From NCBI GenBank assembly GCA_021776195.1, contig JAJFGK010000003.1:1-64000 (forward strand): a stretch of DNA of 64,000 bases, written 5' to 3'. Position 1 is the first letter of the stretch; the number at the start of each line of letters is the position of its first letter. Source of the stretch: Kiloniellaceae bacterium. GTDB lineage: Bacteria > Pseudomonadota > Alphaproteobacteria > Kiloniellales > Kiloniellaceae. The notes beneath the pieces were generated by a model that was given only the letters and a program-made list of their open reading frames with translations, searched no databases and was not told the origin of the DNA. This document shows, piece by piece, positions 41,590 through 50,381 of the stretch. Made by a program: the position numbers and the translations under genes.

Positions 41590-44500
41590 ATGGCCGTTGC
41601 AGAAGCCCTACAAGCCGACGATCGTAACGAAGAGCCGGGAAAACTCCGCAAGTGGAAACAAAGAGCCTGCCGGCTGCTGAAAATCTCAGAGCCGGCCGAA
41701 CGACCGGCGCTGGACCCGGAGCGCGCGATCGAAGGGCCCGAACCGGTCGCGGCCGGCGAGCCTGACGTAAAAGCGAGCAAGAACGAGGCCGAGTTCGACA
41801 AGATCCGCGAGAAGCTCGACCGCAAGATAGCGACCCTGGGCGCCCAGCCCGCCTGCCGGGACAAAGCCTCCGCCTTGAACAACGTGCTCGAGCGCGCGAC
41901 TGAACAAAGAGAGGGGGACGATGCCGAGGCGGCCTTGAGAACCATCAAGGACCTCTACAGTCTGGCCAAGGATTACATCAAAGAACACGAATCCGGATTG
42001 GAAAAGGACTACAAGGACCTGCGCGGTCGGGTCGACAAGCGCATCACTAAGGTCTTCAAGAAAAAGCAAAACCGGAAAACGGCCCCGCGCGATCGGATCG
42101 TCGAGCTGTGGAAAGTCAGCGACAAGACGGTCAAGCGGCCGTCCCTCGACCTCGGCTTCGGGCGCATTCCCGACTACCCCGCCGGGGTTGCTCTGCTGGA
42201 AGAGCTGGACGATCTTCTCAAGCCCTATCTCGGCGAGGAGCCGGAAGGCCGAGAAGAGCCGGTGGCCGCGCCCCAAGGCGAAGCATCGCAGGAGGATTTT
42301 CTGCAGTCCGCCGTCGCGGTCAAGACGGCCGAGGTCGAGCAGCTCTTCGAGTCGCTCTTTGCCCCGCCCGCTCAGGCGCAAGACGCCATATCGCCCCTGC
42401 AACGGGACCTGCATCAGGACATGGCAAACAGCGCCAAGGCGCAGGAAGCGCAGGCGCTCAAGCAGCAGATCGAGAACGCGGATCCGAACGACCCGCAAGG
42501 CCTGGTACAACTGCTGGAGCAGCTCGACAACAAGCTCACCGAACTGCGCGACGAAAACTGCCAGCGCGTTCGCGCCTCGGCCGACGAGGACCGCGATACG
42601 GTAGCCACCGCGTTCGAGCAAATCGGCGTGGACCAGTACTTCGATACCTTCCTCGATACCCGTAACTTCGATCCCAACGCAAAAGGCGAGGGCGCCCCCC
42701 TGCCCTCGGAGCAATTGATCGCGGTGCAGGAAGCCGTCGCACGGGTCTCGGCCCGAGCCGACGCGCTCAAGGCCAACGGCGGGAGCCTGGACGACCTGGT
42801 CGCCGTCTGGGACGCGGTGCCGGCTCAGTTCCGACCCGACGAGGTGATCGAGGAACTGCGGCCCTATTTCCTGGCGCAGAAGGCGATCAAGGACGAGTCG
42901 GCGGAAAGCCGGGCCGAGTCGGTCGCTCGGTTCAAGCACAAGGGCATTGCCGCCTGTATCGACGGTCTTGGCGCCGTTGCCGGAGGCTTTTCCTCGATTC
43001 TCGGCGATAATGCCTACGAAAAGGCCACCGGCGGGTTCGAGTCCGGAGTCGAGAACGCGGCGGAACGGCTGAGCGGCTTGGAAGAGGCAGCCGGCGTGGA
43101 CCTGAATGCGACCGAGGCGGAGGGGTTCTCCGAGGACGCCCACGACAACATCGAAAACAACGACGTCCAGGAATGGTTCGAGGAGCGGGAAGAGGGCTTC
43201 AAGGCCTGGGCCCATGCCTGCACGACACTGCAGTCACTGACGGTCACCACGACCATGGGTATGGAGAAGTTCAACAAGAACGCCGCCCTCGGGGACCCGG
43301 TCGAGCGCAACAATCCGGAAGCCCTGCTGCAGGCCAAGCGCGCCAAGTCCGTCCGTCTGAAGGCCGCCAACCATCTTGAGACCGGGCGCAAGCTGGTCTC
43401 CCAGGTGATCCAACACGCGAAGCTCGCCATTGCGGATCCCATGATCGGCGGCCTCCTGACCATGGCCCAGGGCTTCCTCCAGTTGATCAAAGCCTTCGAG
43501 CAGGCCTTGAAGGCACTGGAAGCAACAGAGCGCGAGCTCGCAATTCTGACGACCCAGGCCCGGACCGACCGCACCGGTGCGGTCAATCAGTCGGCAGAGG
43601 CGATGCGCGCGGCCCTGACCCAGCAGAAGGTGCGGGCCGACCGCAATCGGAAGGCCTTTACCGCCGTGGGCGCCGGCAGGCTGCTGCGCGGCGGCGGCCA
43701 GACCTTGGCTGGCGCCACCAAGGGCGAGCCGGTGACGGGGGCGATCGGCGTCACGGCCATGGTGGCCGGAGTTGGCATCGAGGGCACAGGTCGCGTGCTG
43801 CAGGCTCGGGCCGAACTCAAAAACTATAAGACCAACAAGGCCGAAGAGAAGAACTGCAAGGCATTGCTCCAGCAGGCCGCGGCCGGCGATCCCGAGGCCA
43901 AGCAGCAACTGATGCGCGACAGCTCCTTCTACGCCGCCATGTATCTGGCCATCGCCGCCAAAGAACACGACCCGGAAGCGCTGCGCGTGCTCGGCGACAT
44001 GGACTTCGACGAACAGGAAATCGAAGAGAACAACGCCTACATCCTGCGCAAGGCCATGCTCTGGGCCGCCGACAAGGACGATCGTCCCTCGGACCGGCCA
44101 GGCATGGTAGGCCTGGCCAAGAGGGGGGCGAAGAAGGCCGGCAACGCGGTGGTCGATGCCCACATCGAAGTAAACGACATAATATCGCGACGCAATCGGA
44201 CCCATGATCGTATTGTCGTCGAGGAGTACCCAGCGCAGTTCACGCTACAGAACTGGAAAGACACGAAGGCCGCCGCCTATGCCGACGGCGTGAAGGAAAA
44301 GAGCACGGGGATCCAGAAACGTCTCGAGGCCTACGAGAAGCGCATCGGAAAACTGCGTAAGAAGAAAGGCGGCCTTGACGGCGAGAAGGCCCAGGAGTGT
44401 CTCGACCTGATCGACAGCATCTTCCACCGCTTCGGCAAGATGAAGCCGGAATGGATCTCGCCCCGGCCCGACGGTGTGGCGCCCACCGGTTTTGCCCAGT

Positions 44501-45678
44501 ACACCCAGGACATGCGGGACCTGGCCCAGGCGGAACGCCGCGATCTGCTGAACCTCTGCAGTGTCTTCGCGGAAGACGACGGACCGCCGCCCTTCTTCGT
44601 CATGGCCGACTTGAACGCCAACAGTTTCACGCAGAGCTGCAAGGACGCGGCGGCGGCTGGCGTGGTCTTCAACAGCTCGGTGAAGGACGCCTCCAAGGCC
44701 CTGAAGGCCCTGGAGAAGGCCAAGGCGGCCCTGGACGCCGACGAGACCAGCGAGACGGTTCGCGCCGCGATCACGGCCGCCGAAGAGGTGCAACTGGCGA
44801 TGTCGGGGCTAGCCCCCCAGAACAAGAACTTCCCCGGTATCGATTCCGCGTTCCTACGCTACAGCCAGGACATGGCCAAACTGGCGATGGAGGAGATCCT
44901 CCGTTGCGACGAGATCGCCGAGACCAAGCGCCAGGCCTTCACCGTGTCGGCCCGCGAGTTGAGCTTCGAGTCCATCATCGATCACCACAAGCAGGCGCGG
45001 GACGACTGCTGGCTCGAGGAACAGATGCCGGGAGAAACCACGACCGCCCTGCGTGACGCTTGCGACAATCGGGTGGCCGCCAACGAGGCCATGAGCGACG
45101 AAGAGCTTGCGGGCCATGCCGGGCTGGCAACCTACTGGGACGACCGGGCCCTGAAGCTGATGGCGTTCGGCCGTGCCCTGCGGTCCTACCGTAAGGCCTG
45201 CCTCGACCACAAACCCTGGCGCGACTATCTCTTGGACATCTGCAAGCTGGCCGACCAGGAAGCGGTCGAGGCCGATCGCAAGAAACAGATCTGCCTGGGC
45301 GCCGCCGAGGGGGAGAGCGCCGCCACGTCGGGCCGTATCGGCCCCAAGACCCTGACCCTGACCGACTGGTCCTATGCGGCGGCCGAGACCCAGACCCGGG
45401 GCCTGGAGATCTATCGGTCATCCAACATCACCCAAGCGTTCAAGAACTACGAGAAGGCACCGGATCTGCCCGACCCCGAGGACCGGGAGGACGACCGCAA
45501 GCGGACCCGGAAGATCATCGACAAACGACTCAAGGCCCTGCATAGCCTCGATGTCTTGCTGCCCAAGGCGCGTGAAAAGTCGGAGGACAGCGCCGTGGCG
45601 GCCTATCTGTCGGGTCTCTGCCGTGCGGTGACCGACGAACAGATGGAACTGGAGCAGTTGAGAAGCGATCTCGGCTAG
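41590..45678 (+). CDS. Very large helical protein of unknown function
   Basis: 1362 residues, no signal peptide and no family I recognise. It is almost entirely predicted helical and charged. An N-terminal region (~1-170, with RIVELWKVSDKTVKRPSLDL) is followed by long Glu/Ala/Gln-rich helices. Near residues ~690-750 there is the only markedly non-polar segment (AVGAGRLLRGGGQTLAGATK, then GAIGVTAMVAGVGIEGTGRV), flanked by coiled coil, an arrangement seen in pore-forming translocators and some secreted toxins. The C-terminal ~500 residues are again helical with repeated DDC/C-containing motifs. Start ATG at 41590 follows AGGGGAG. It is probably cotranscribed with the preceding gene. A secreted effector is a possibility, not a conclusion. 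Confidence 0.75.
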   Translation: MAVAEALQADDRNEEPGKLRKWKQRACRLLKISEPAERPALDPERAIEGPEPVAAGEPDVKASKNEAEFDKIREKLDRKIATLGAQPACRDKASALNNVLERATEQREGDDAEAALRTIKDLYSLAKDYIKEHESGLEKDYKDLRGRVDKRITKVFKKKQNRKTAPRDRIVELWKVSDKTVKRPSLDLGFGRIPDYPAGVALLEELDDLLKPYLGEEPEGREEPVAAPQGEASQEDFLQSAVAVKTAEVEQLFESLFAPPAQAQDAISPLQRDLHQDMANSAKAQEAQALKQQIENADPNDPQGLVQLLEQLDNKLTELRDENCQRVRASADEDRDTVATAFEQIGVDQYFDTFLDTRNFDPNAKGEGAPLPSEQLIAVQEAVARVSARADALKANGGSLDDLVAVWDAVPAQFRPDEVIEELRPYFLAQKAIKDESAESRAESVARFKHKGIAACIDGLGAVAGGFSSILGDNAYEKATGGFESGVENAAERLSGLEEAAGVDLNATEAEGFSEDAHDNIENNDVQEWFEEREEGFKAWAHACTTLQSLTVTTTMGMEKFNKNAALGDPVERNNPEALLQAKRAKSVRLKAANHLETGRKLVSQVIQHAKLAIADPMIGGLLTMAQGFLQLIKAFEQALKALEATERELAILTTQARTDRTGAVNQSAEAMRAALTQQKVRADRNRKAFTAVGAGRLLRGGGQTLAGATKGEPVTGAIGVTAMVAGVGIEGTGRVLQARAELKNYKTNKAEEKNCKALLQQAAAGDPEAKQQLMRDSSFYAAMYLAIAAKEHDPEALRVLGDMDFDEQEIEENNAYILRKAMLWAADKDDRPSDRPGMVGLAKRGAKKAGNAVVDAHIEVNDIISRRNRTHDRIVVEEYPAQFTLQNWKDTKAAAYADGVKEKSTGIQKRLEAYEKRIGKLRKKKGGLDGEKAQECLDLIDSIFHRFGKMKPEWISPRPDGVAPTGFAQYTQDMRDLAQAERRDLLNLCSVFAEDDGPPPFFVMADLNANSFTQSCKDAAAAGVVFNSSVKDASKALKALEKAKAALDADETSETVRAAITAAEEVQLAMSGLAPQNKNFPGIDSAFLRYSQDMAKLAMEEILRCDEIAETKRQAFTVSARELSFESIIDHHKQARDDCWLEEQMPGETTTALRDACDNRVAANEAMSDEELAGHAGLATYWDDRALKLMAFGRALRSYRKACLDHKPWRDYLLDICKLADQEAVEADRKKQICLGAAEGESAATSGRIGPKTLTLTDWSYAAAETQTRGLEIYRSSNITQAFKNYEKAPDLPDPEDREDDRKRTRKIIDKRLKALHSLDVLLPKAREKSEDSAVAAYLSGLCRAVTDEQMELEQLRSDLG

Positions 45679-45778
45679 TTTGCGCGCAAAGCGGGTCATC
45701 TCTTTGAACTCGCTCGGAGATTCCGGGTCTCCGTGCCAGGTTAAGGCTCGCTTTACCGACTTCGGGCAGACTATGGGC

Positions 45779-45800
45779 GGGGCAGGAACGCCCCTGCCCC
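45779..45800 (+). terminator. GC-rich hairpin after the large coiled-coil gene
   Basis: GGGGCAGG-AACGCC-CCTGCCCC, perfect 8-bp arms, 100 bp after the stop and 24 bp before the GGDEF gene. It is followed only by TTA, so it may terminate weakly or act on the next gene's leader. Confidence 0.5.
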
Positions 45801-45824
45801 TTAGGCTGGCCGGATTTTCCGCCC

Positions 45825-47483
45825 ATGTTCGACAAGGCCCCAAGCTTGAACGGCGAGATTTCGTCGATCACCGGCGAGTTTCTCGACCGCGGGGACGAAC
45901 AACGCTTCCTGACCGCTCACTGGTCCGAACTGTCGCGCCAGTTCCAGCTTACCCTGGCTCTGGGCTGTCTTTTCCTCGGGCTGTCCCTGGTCATCGACCA
46001 TCTGTCCGGCGGCAACGAGGCGGCGAGCGTCACCCTGGTCATCGCCAAGTTCGTGACCATGGCCCTGGCGGCCCTGGCCATCGCCCTGGCCGGCACCAGC
46101 GACAAACGCGGCTTGCTCGACACCACCATGATCCTGATCGCCGTGAGCCTGGCCGTCTCCAATGTCGCCCAGCTTATCGCCGGAGAGACCGCCTGGCAGA
46201 CCCTGTCACTCGCCTTGGTGCTGCAGATTCTTTTCATTTCCCTGCTGGTGACATCGCGTTTTGCGGTCCGGGCCGGCGTCTGCGCGATCCTGCTCGGCGC
46301 CTTTCTGGGGACGCTCCTGATCGTCGAGGCCCCGGCGGAGGCGCCCGAGACGATGGTCATCCAGGTCTGCTTTTGCCTGCTCTGCCTGGAATGCACCCGC
46401 CGGGTCAACCGCTCGCAGCGGGCTGGGTTCATCGGCGAGGCGGCGCTGTCCAAGTCGCGCTTCGCCCACGAGCACTCGGAGCTGCGCGCCTTGGCGCAGA
46501 GCGGCCCGGCCGCCGGCACCCATCTCGACGACGACCATCGCGAGGCCGAGTTAAGGGCCCTGCGCCAGGCCCGGCAGCAAAGCGCGGCGCTTGTCAGGGC
46601 GGTGTTCGATGCCGTGGCCGAGGGGCTCTGCACCTTCGACCAGGAGCTTCGCCTGACGAGCTGGAATCGCAAGGTCATCGAGCTGCTCGATTATCCCGAA
46701 GATCTGCTGCGGCCGGGCTTGCCGCTGGAGGACCTGCTGCGGTTCAACGCGGTGCGCGGCGACTTCGGGCCGGGCCGAGCCGACGGCCAGGTCGAGGAGC
46801 GCCTGACAAAGTGCCGACTGGTCGGAACCGAAGAAGCCTCGGTGGCACGGGACCGTCTCAGCCACAAGGGCATCCAGTTGGAGGTCCGCTATCTCAAGTG
46901 TCACGACGCGCCCTTGATCGCGACCATCAGCAACGCGACCGCCGTCCCGGCAGGCCGGGAATCGGCCGCGGAGTCAACGCTCCACGATAGCCTGACGGGG
47001 GCCTACAACCGCACCGCCGTGCAACAGGCCCTGCGGCGGGAGATCAAGCGATGCCGCCGCAGCAGTCAGGACTTCTGGCTCGCCAAGGTCGACCTCGACG
47101 ATTTTCACAGCCTCAACCAGTCCCATGGCCGCGACAGCGGCGATCGGGTTTTGAAGGCAGTGGCCAAGGATCTGGCCCGCGAGCTGCGCGAAATCGACAC
47201 CCTCGGCCGTCTGGCCAAGGATCAGTTCATCATTCTGTTCAACGGGCTCGACACCGAGGCCAGCGCCCGTGCCCTGGCCGAAAGACTGAGCGCCCGAGTC
47301 GCCGAGTCGCGCGTGATCAATGGCGAAAAGGTGGCTGTGACCGCATCGATCGCCATGGCCTGCTATCCCCATGACGGACTCGATCTCGATCAGCTCGAAG
47401 CGAACCTCGACAAGACGCTCCATACGGCCAAGGCCAATGGCAAGCAGCAAATTTTAGTTGCCCAGCGAAGCGATGCTGCCTAG
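45825..47483 (+). CDS. Membrane PAS-GGDEF protein with degenerate GGDEF motif
   Basis: 552 residues: about six transmembrane helices (~40-195), a coiled linker, a PAS-like (PAS_7) domain (~255-380, GLCTFDQELRLTSWNRKVIE) and a GGDEF-fold domain (~385-545). The domain has HDSLTGAYNRTAVQQALRR and DLDDFHSLNQSHGRDSGDRV, but the signature reads RLAKDQFIILF where active enzymes have RxGGDEF. Diguanylate cyclase activity is therefore unlikely; it may bind GTP or c-di-GMP or act through dimerisation. The start ATG lacks a strong ribosome site. It lies between the coiled-coil pair and the J-like membrane protein. Confidence 0.88.
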   Translation: MFDKAPSLNGEISSITGEFLDRGDEQRFLTAHWSELSRQFQLTLALGCLFLGLSLVIDHLSGGNEAASVTLVIAKFVTMALAALAIALAGTSDKRGLLDTTMILIAVSLAVSNVAQLIAGETAWQTLSLALVLQILFISLLVTSRFAVRAGVCAILLGAFLGTLLIVEAPAEAPETMVIQVCFCLLCLECTRRVNRSQRAGFIGEAALSKSRFAHEHSELRALAQSGPAAGTHLDDDHREAELRALRQARQQSAALVRAVFDAVAEGLCTFDQELRLTSWNRKVIELLDYPEDLLRPGLPLEDLLRFNAVRGDFGPGRADGQVEERLTKCRLVGTEEASVARDRLSHKGIQLEVRYLKCHDAPLIATISNATAVPAGRESAAESTLHDSLTGAYNRTAVQQALRREIKRCRRSSQDFWLAKVDLDDFHSLNQSHGRDSGDRVLKAVAKDLARELREIDTLGRLAKDQFIILFNGLDTEASARALAERLSARVAESRVINGEKVAVTASIAMACYPHDGLDLDQLEANLDKTLHTAKANGKQQILVAQRSDAA

Positions 47484-47678
47484 ACGCGAGGCCCAAACCT
47501 CATATTTTCCGCGACTGCGCTGCAACGGGTGATTTAGCTGGGGTCCGCCGTTGCGCCAAGACCTCCAATCCTGGATCGATTGACGAGTTTCTCGCTAGCC
47601 GCTCCGCACCCCACACCGCCAGTGGGGCGCCAAAAGGTTAATCCGGCCCGCGAATTTTCTGGTTGGGGGAAATCGTGT

Positions 47679-48605
47679 ATGGCGTTAGGTTGGCACGCGA
47701 TGGGACACCCGATGAAACTCGAATGGCAGTCGGTGGAGGAAATCGAGGACGAGTTCGACCTCGGTAGCGTCGGCGACGATCTGCGGGAACTGCGTCGTCA
47801 ACTCCGCGCCCGGCTGATCGAAGTCCATCCCGACAGAACCGAAGGCGCCTTCGGATCGGAGGGCGAGGAGTCCGATTTTCATCGCATCAAGTCGGCGATC
47901 GAGTTTGTCGACAAGCGCCTCTTGACCTCGATGCCTCAGAAAAACGATCAGGCGCTGATGGTCGCCACGCAGTTTTCCGAGGTCATCGCCGAATCGATGA
48001 ACAGGGCGCGCCAGAAGGACCACGATCTCGAACGGGCCCGCCAACTGCATGATCGCCAGCGTCTGACCGCCGCGGAGATCGATTCCGAGGTGCGCAAGAA
48101 GTACCGGGTCAACAAGATCACCGCCGGCATCATCGCCGCCTTCTTCTGCTTTCTGACCCTGGCTCCCGAGACTTTCGAACAAAATCCGGTCTTCCGCTCG
48201 CTGAGCGGCGTGGTCGAGAAACTGGATTTCACCCTGGGCGTCCTCTTCCTCTATCTCTTCATCGCGAGCGCGGCGGCCATCCTCTATCTGGCCTGGGAAG
48301 AACAGCGCGAACTCAAGCGCAAGAAAGAATGTCTCAGCGACAAGGGCGTCGAGCAGATCATCAAATCCAAGGCCTTCGAGGGACGCCTCGGCCCTCTCGG
48401 CAAGTTCACCAGGTCCGACCTCATCTGCGCCCTGGAAGACCACAGAATTTCGCGCGATCAGAACACCCTGAATGAGATCGCCGGTCTTTTTATCGAGAAG
48501 CTGATTCTGCGCGGCGCGGCCAAACGGATCGAAAAGCCGTCGCTGAACGAAGTCTATGAGCTGGACTTCGGAATCTATCTGGAGATTAGGCCGGACAAGG
48601 TCTAG
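47679..48605 (+). CDS. Membrane protein with J-domain-like N-terminus
   Basis: About 308 residues. The N-terminal ~75 residues (LRARLIEVHPDRTEG ... FHRIKSAIEFVDKRLL) carry an HPD motif between two helices, as in J-domains that stimulate DnaK-type chaperones. A coiled coil follows, then two transmembrane helices (KITAGIIAAFFCFLTLAPET and FTLGVLFLYLFIASAAAILY) and a ~90-residue cytoplasmic tail (GVEQIIKSKAFEGRLGPLGK). The J-domain call rests on HPD and helix layout only. Starts at 47679, 47700 and 47712 are possible; 47679 has GGGGGA upstream. Family otherwise not recognised. Confidence 0.7.
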   Translation: MALGWHAMGHPMKLEWQSVEEIEDEFDLGSVGDDLRELRRQLRARLIEVHPDRTEGAFGSEGEESDFHRIKSAIEFVDKRLLTSMPQKNDQALMVATQFSEVIAESMNRARQKDHDLERARQLHDRQRLTAAEIDSEVRKKYRVNKITAGIIAAFFCFLTLAPETFEQNPVFRSLSGVVEKLDFTLGVLFLYLFIASAAAILYLAWEEQRELKRKKECLSDKGVEQIIKSKAFEGRLGPLGKFTRSDLICALEDHRISRDQNTLNEIAGLFIEKLILRGAAKRIEKPSLNEVYELDFGIYLEIRPDKV

Positions 48606-48617
48606 GTCCTGTGGACT

Positions 48618-49259
48618 CTAGGGCGCCAGCGCACCGCTTTGGCGCGCGAGGCTGGACCGGGGGTCGGGCTCAAGCTCGGATGTCGTCTTCAACTGCTCGA
48701 AATAGACGACCAGTTCGCCGGCCTTGCGCGGGAACTTGACCGCGATCTCGCTCCACAATAGGTCCATGTTTTCCTTCACGTGCGTTGCGCCGCGCAGCAA
48801 GGCATGACCGTACCAGCGATAGGCTTCCACGGGATCGCGTCTGACCCCGAGACCGCGGCCGTAGAGAAATCCAAGGACTTCCATTGCTTGCGGGTCCTGG
48901 GCATCGCGCGCGCGCCTGACGATAAAGGCGACGTCGTTCTTGGTGAAGCCCTGCGGATCGGGATCCTGCATCATCTTCAGCCAGCGCGCGTCGTCCACGC
49001 TGTAGTGCGGGCCGAAGACCTCGTCGAGTGGCGCTTCATAGACCTTCTCGGTGTCGTCTTTCCTTTGGCACCAATCGGGCGCGCGGCTGGCATGGGCACA
49101 AGCGTAGGCCCGCATGACCGGCGACGAATCACGCCACAGGCCGTGAGACCAGGGCGACTTTTCGGCGGGCTCCTCGGCCCCGGCCGCGGCGGCCGAGAAG
49201 ATTAGAAAGGCGAGCGCGACGCGGAAATGACCGCGCCGCCGTGGCGGCAGACTGTTCAA
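48618..49259 (-). CDS. Secreted Sel1-like repeat protein
   Basis: 213 residues with a signal peptide (FRVALAFLIFSAAAAGAEEP). The mature part includes one clear Sel1/TPR-like repeat (AMEVLGFLYGRGLGVRRDPV, then EAYRWYGHALLRGA) and cysteines in AYACAHASRAPDWCQRKDD. Sel1 proteins are periplasmic protein-interaction scaffolds; partners unknown. Its start overlaps the upstream gene's stop by 4 nt, so the two are a unit. It converges on the J-like gene. Confidence 0.75.
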   Translation of the reverse strand: MNSLPPRRRGHFRVALAFLIFSAAAAGAEEPAEKSPWSHGLWRDSSPVMRAYACAHASRAPDWCQRKDDTEKVYEAPLDEVFGPHYSVDDARWLKMMQDPDPQGFTKNDVAFIVRRARDAQDPQAMEVLGFLYGRGLGVRRDPVEAYRWYGHALLRGATHVKENMDLLWSEIAVKFPRKAGELVVYFEQLKTTSELEPDPRSSLARQSGALAP

Positions 49260-49576
49260 GCGTAACTCGCGAGCGGTTGCGCGCTGCCGCCGGCCATGTT
49301 CGGCAGGACGCTCAAAACCTCGTCGATCAGTTGGCCCTGGGCAATCGGCCGGAACTCGCCATCGAGCACATAGTACCAGCCCTGCGACTTGCCAAAGATC
49401 CAGACCGGATACTCGGACTCGAGGTCGAGCAGCGCGACGATCTCATCGCCCTCCGGTGTCTCCAAGCGGACGCAGGAACCGGCGATACCGCGTTGGACCA
49501 TCGCCTCGCCGGACTCCATGAAGACGGCTAGATCCGCCCTCGTCAAACTCTTGTGGCCAATCGGCACAACCCCCAT
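49256..49576 (-). CDS. Small protein of unknown function
   Basis: About 106 residues from MGVVPIGHKSLTRADLAVFM; no signal peptide in this form. The middle (VALLDLESEYPVWIFGKSQG followed by WYYVLDGEF) looks like a small beta fold. I recognise no family. The ATG at 49576 has a good GGGAGAG site; the ORF extends to 49666 without one. It overlaps the Sel1-like gene by 4 nt. Confidence 0.65.
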   Translation of the reverse strand: MGVVPIGHKSLTRADLAVFMESGEAMVQRGIAGSCVRLETPEGDEIVALLDLESEYPVWIFGKSQGWYYVLDGEFRPIAQGQLIDEVLSVLPNMAGGSAQPLASYA

Positions 49577-49858
49577 GGGTTCTCTCCCAATAGATCCCTC
49601 GGCCGATGAGCCGAGCGGACCCATAAGGTTCCACGTAATGGTAATCAGAAGGTAAAGACGGGCCATGACCGGAATGAGTCGATCCGGGGGCGGGTCACCG
49701 GTGGCGGCTCGTTGAAACTGGACAACATCGATTGAAATAAATGAGTAAAATCATTATATTATGAGAATATCCTTTGAAAGCCAGGTGCCATGGACCTGGA
49801 TTGCGACCGAACACTACCGCCTTGGTTGAGATAACTTTTTCTCACCGAATTGAGTGGC
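49577..49858 (-). promoter_or_regulatory. AT-rich gap, probable promoter of the small gene/Sel1 pair
   Basis: 282 bp upstream of the small gene. It includes a strikingly AT-rich run (about 49735-49770), with TATAAT on the minus strand in an otherwise ~64% GC neighbourhood. A TGGCAC-containing stretch upstream resembles a sigma54 site only partly. No gene seen. Confidence 0.4.
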
Positions 49859-50332
49859 TTAGCCTTCTTTGGCGACAATTTCGGTGATTTCCACGGCAAT
49901 ACGATCCTCAACGACAACGATTTCCCCGCGCGCCACAAGCAGATCGTTGATCCGTAACTCGATCTTGTCGCCAATCCGCCTGTCCAGTTCGACCACCGCG
50001 CCACGGCCCATTCGCAACAGCTGACTGACCGGCATCTGAGAGGTGCCGAGAATGGCATAGGCGTCGACCTCGACCTGATGCATCGCCAGACCATCGTGCG
50101 CGCCCGCCAGCGCTGCCCCAACGACATCTCCCACGGCGGCATCGCCAGCGCCCCCGCCCCCGCCCCCGCCGCCGTCACCGGGCTCATCCCCGTCCTCGCC
50201 TTCGGCGGCCATCGCCTCCCACTCGGCGAGCATATCGGCCTCGGACTGCTCTTCGCCTTCGGGCGCGGGGGACTCACCGCCGGCCGGCTTGTCGCCGCCG
50301 TCGGGATTCTCGTCGTCGGGGTCAGGTATCAC
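49859..50332 (-). CDS. Orphan FliN/SpoA-domain protein
   Basis: 157 residues. The C-terminal ~75 residues are a SpoA (FliN/YscQ) domain: VEVDAYAILGTSQMPVSQLL, GRGAVVELDRRIGDKIELRI, NDLLVARGEIVVVEDRIAVE. This is the C-ring domain of flagellar and type III systems. The N-terminal half is acidic and ends in a Gly run (~8 residues), as in several alphaproteobacterial FliN proteins. No other flagellar or T3SS gene is in the window. Start is a GTG with AGGACAG upstream. It is 49 bp after the amidase gene on the same strand. Confidence 0.85.
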   Translation of the reverse strand: MIPDPDDENPDGGDKPAGGESPAPEGEEQSEADMLAEWEAMAAEGEDGDEPGDGGGGGGGGAGDAAVGDVVGAALAGAHDGLAMHQVEVDAYAILGTSQMPVSQLLRMGRGAVVELDRRIGDKIELRINDLLVARGEIVVVEDRIAVEITEIVAKEG

Positions 50333-50381
50333 GGGTCTGTCCTGTTATGTCGTGCGCGACGTGACTGGCTGGCACCGCCCC

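Noticed and set aside
49770..49810. Sigma54 (-24/-12) promoter on the minus strand (TGGCAC region)
   Set aside because: The -12 GC element is missing (TTTC instead of TTGC) and the -24 element is only partial.
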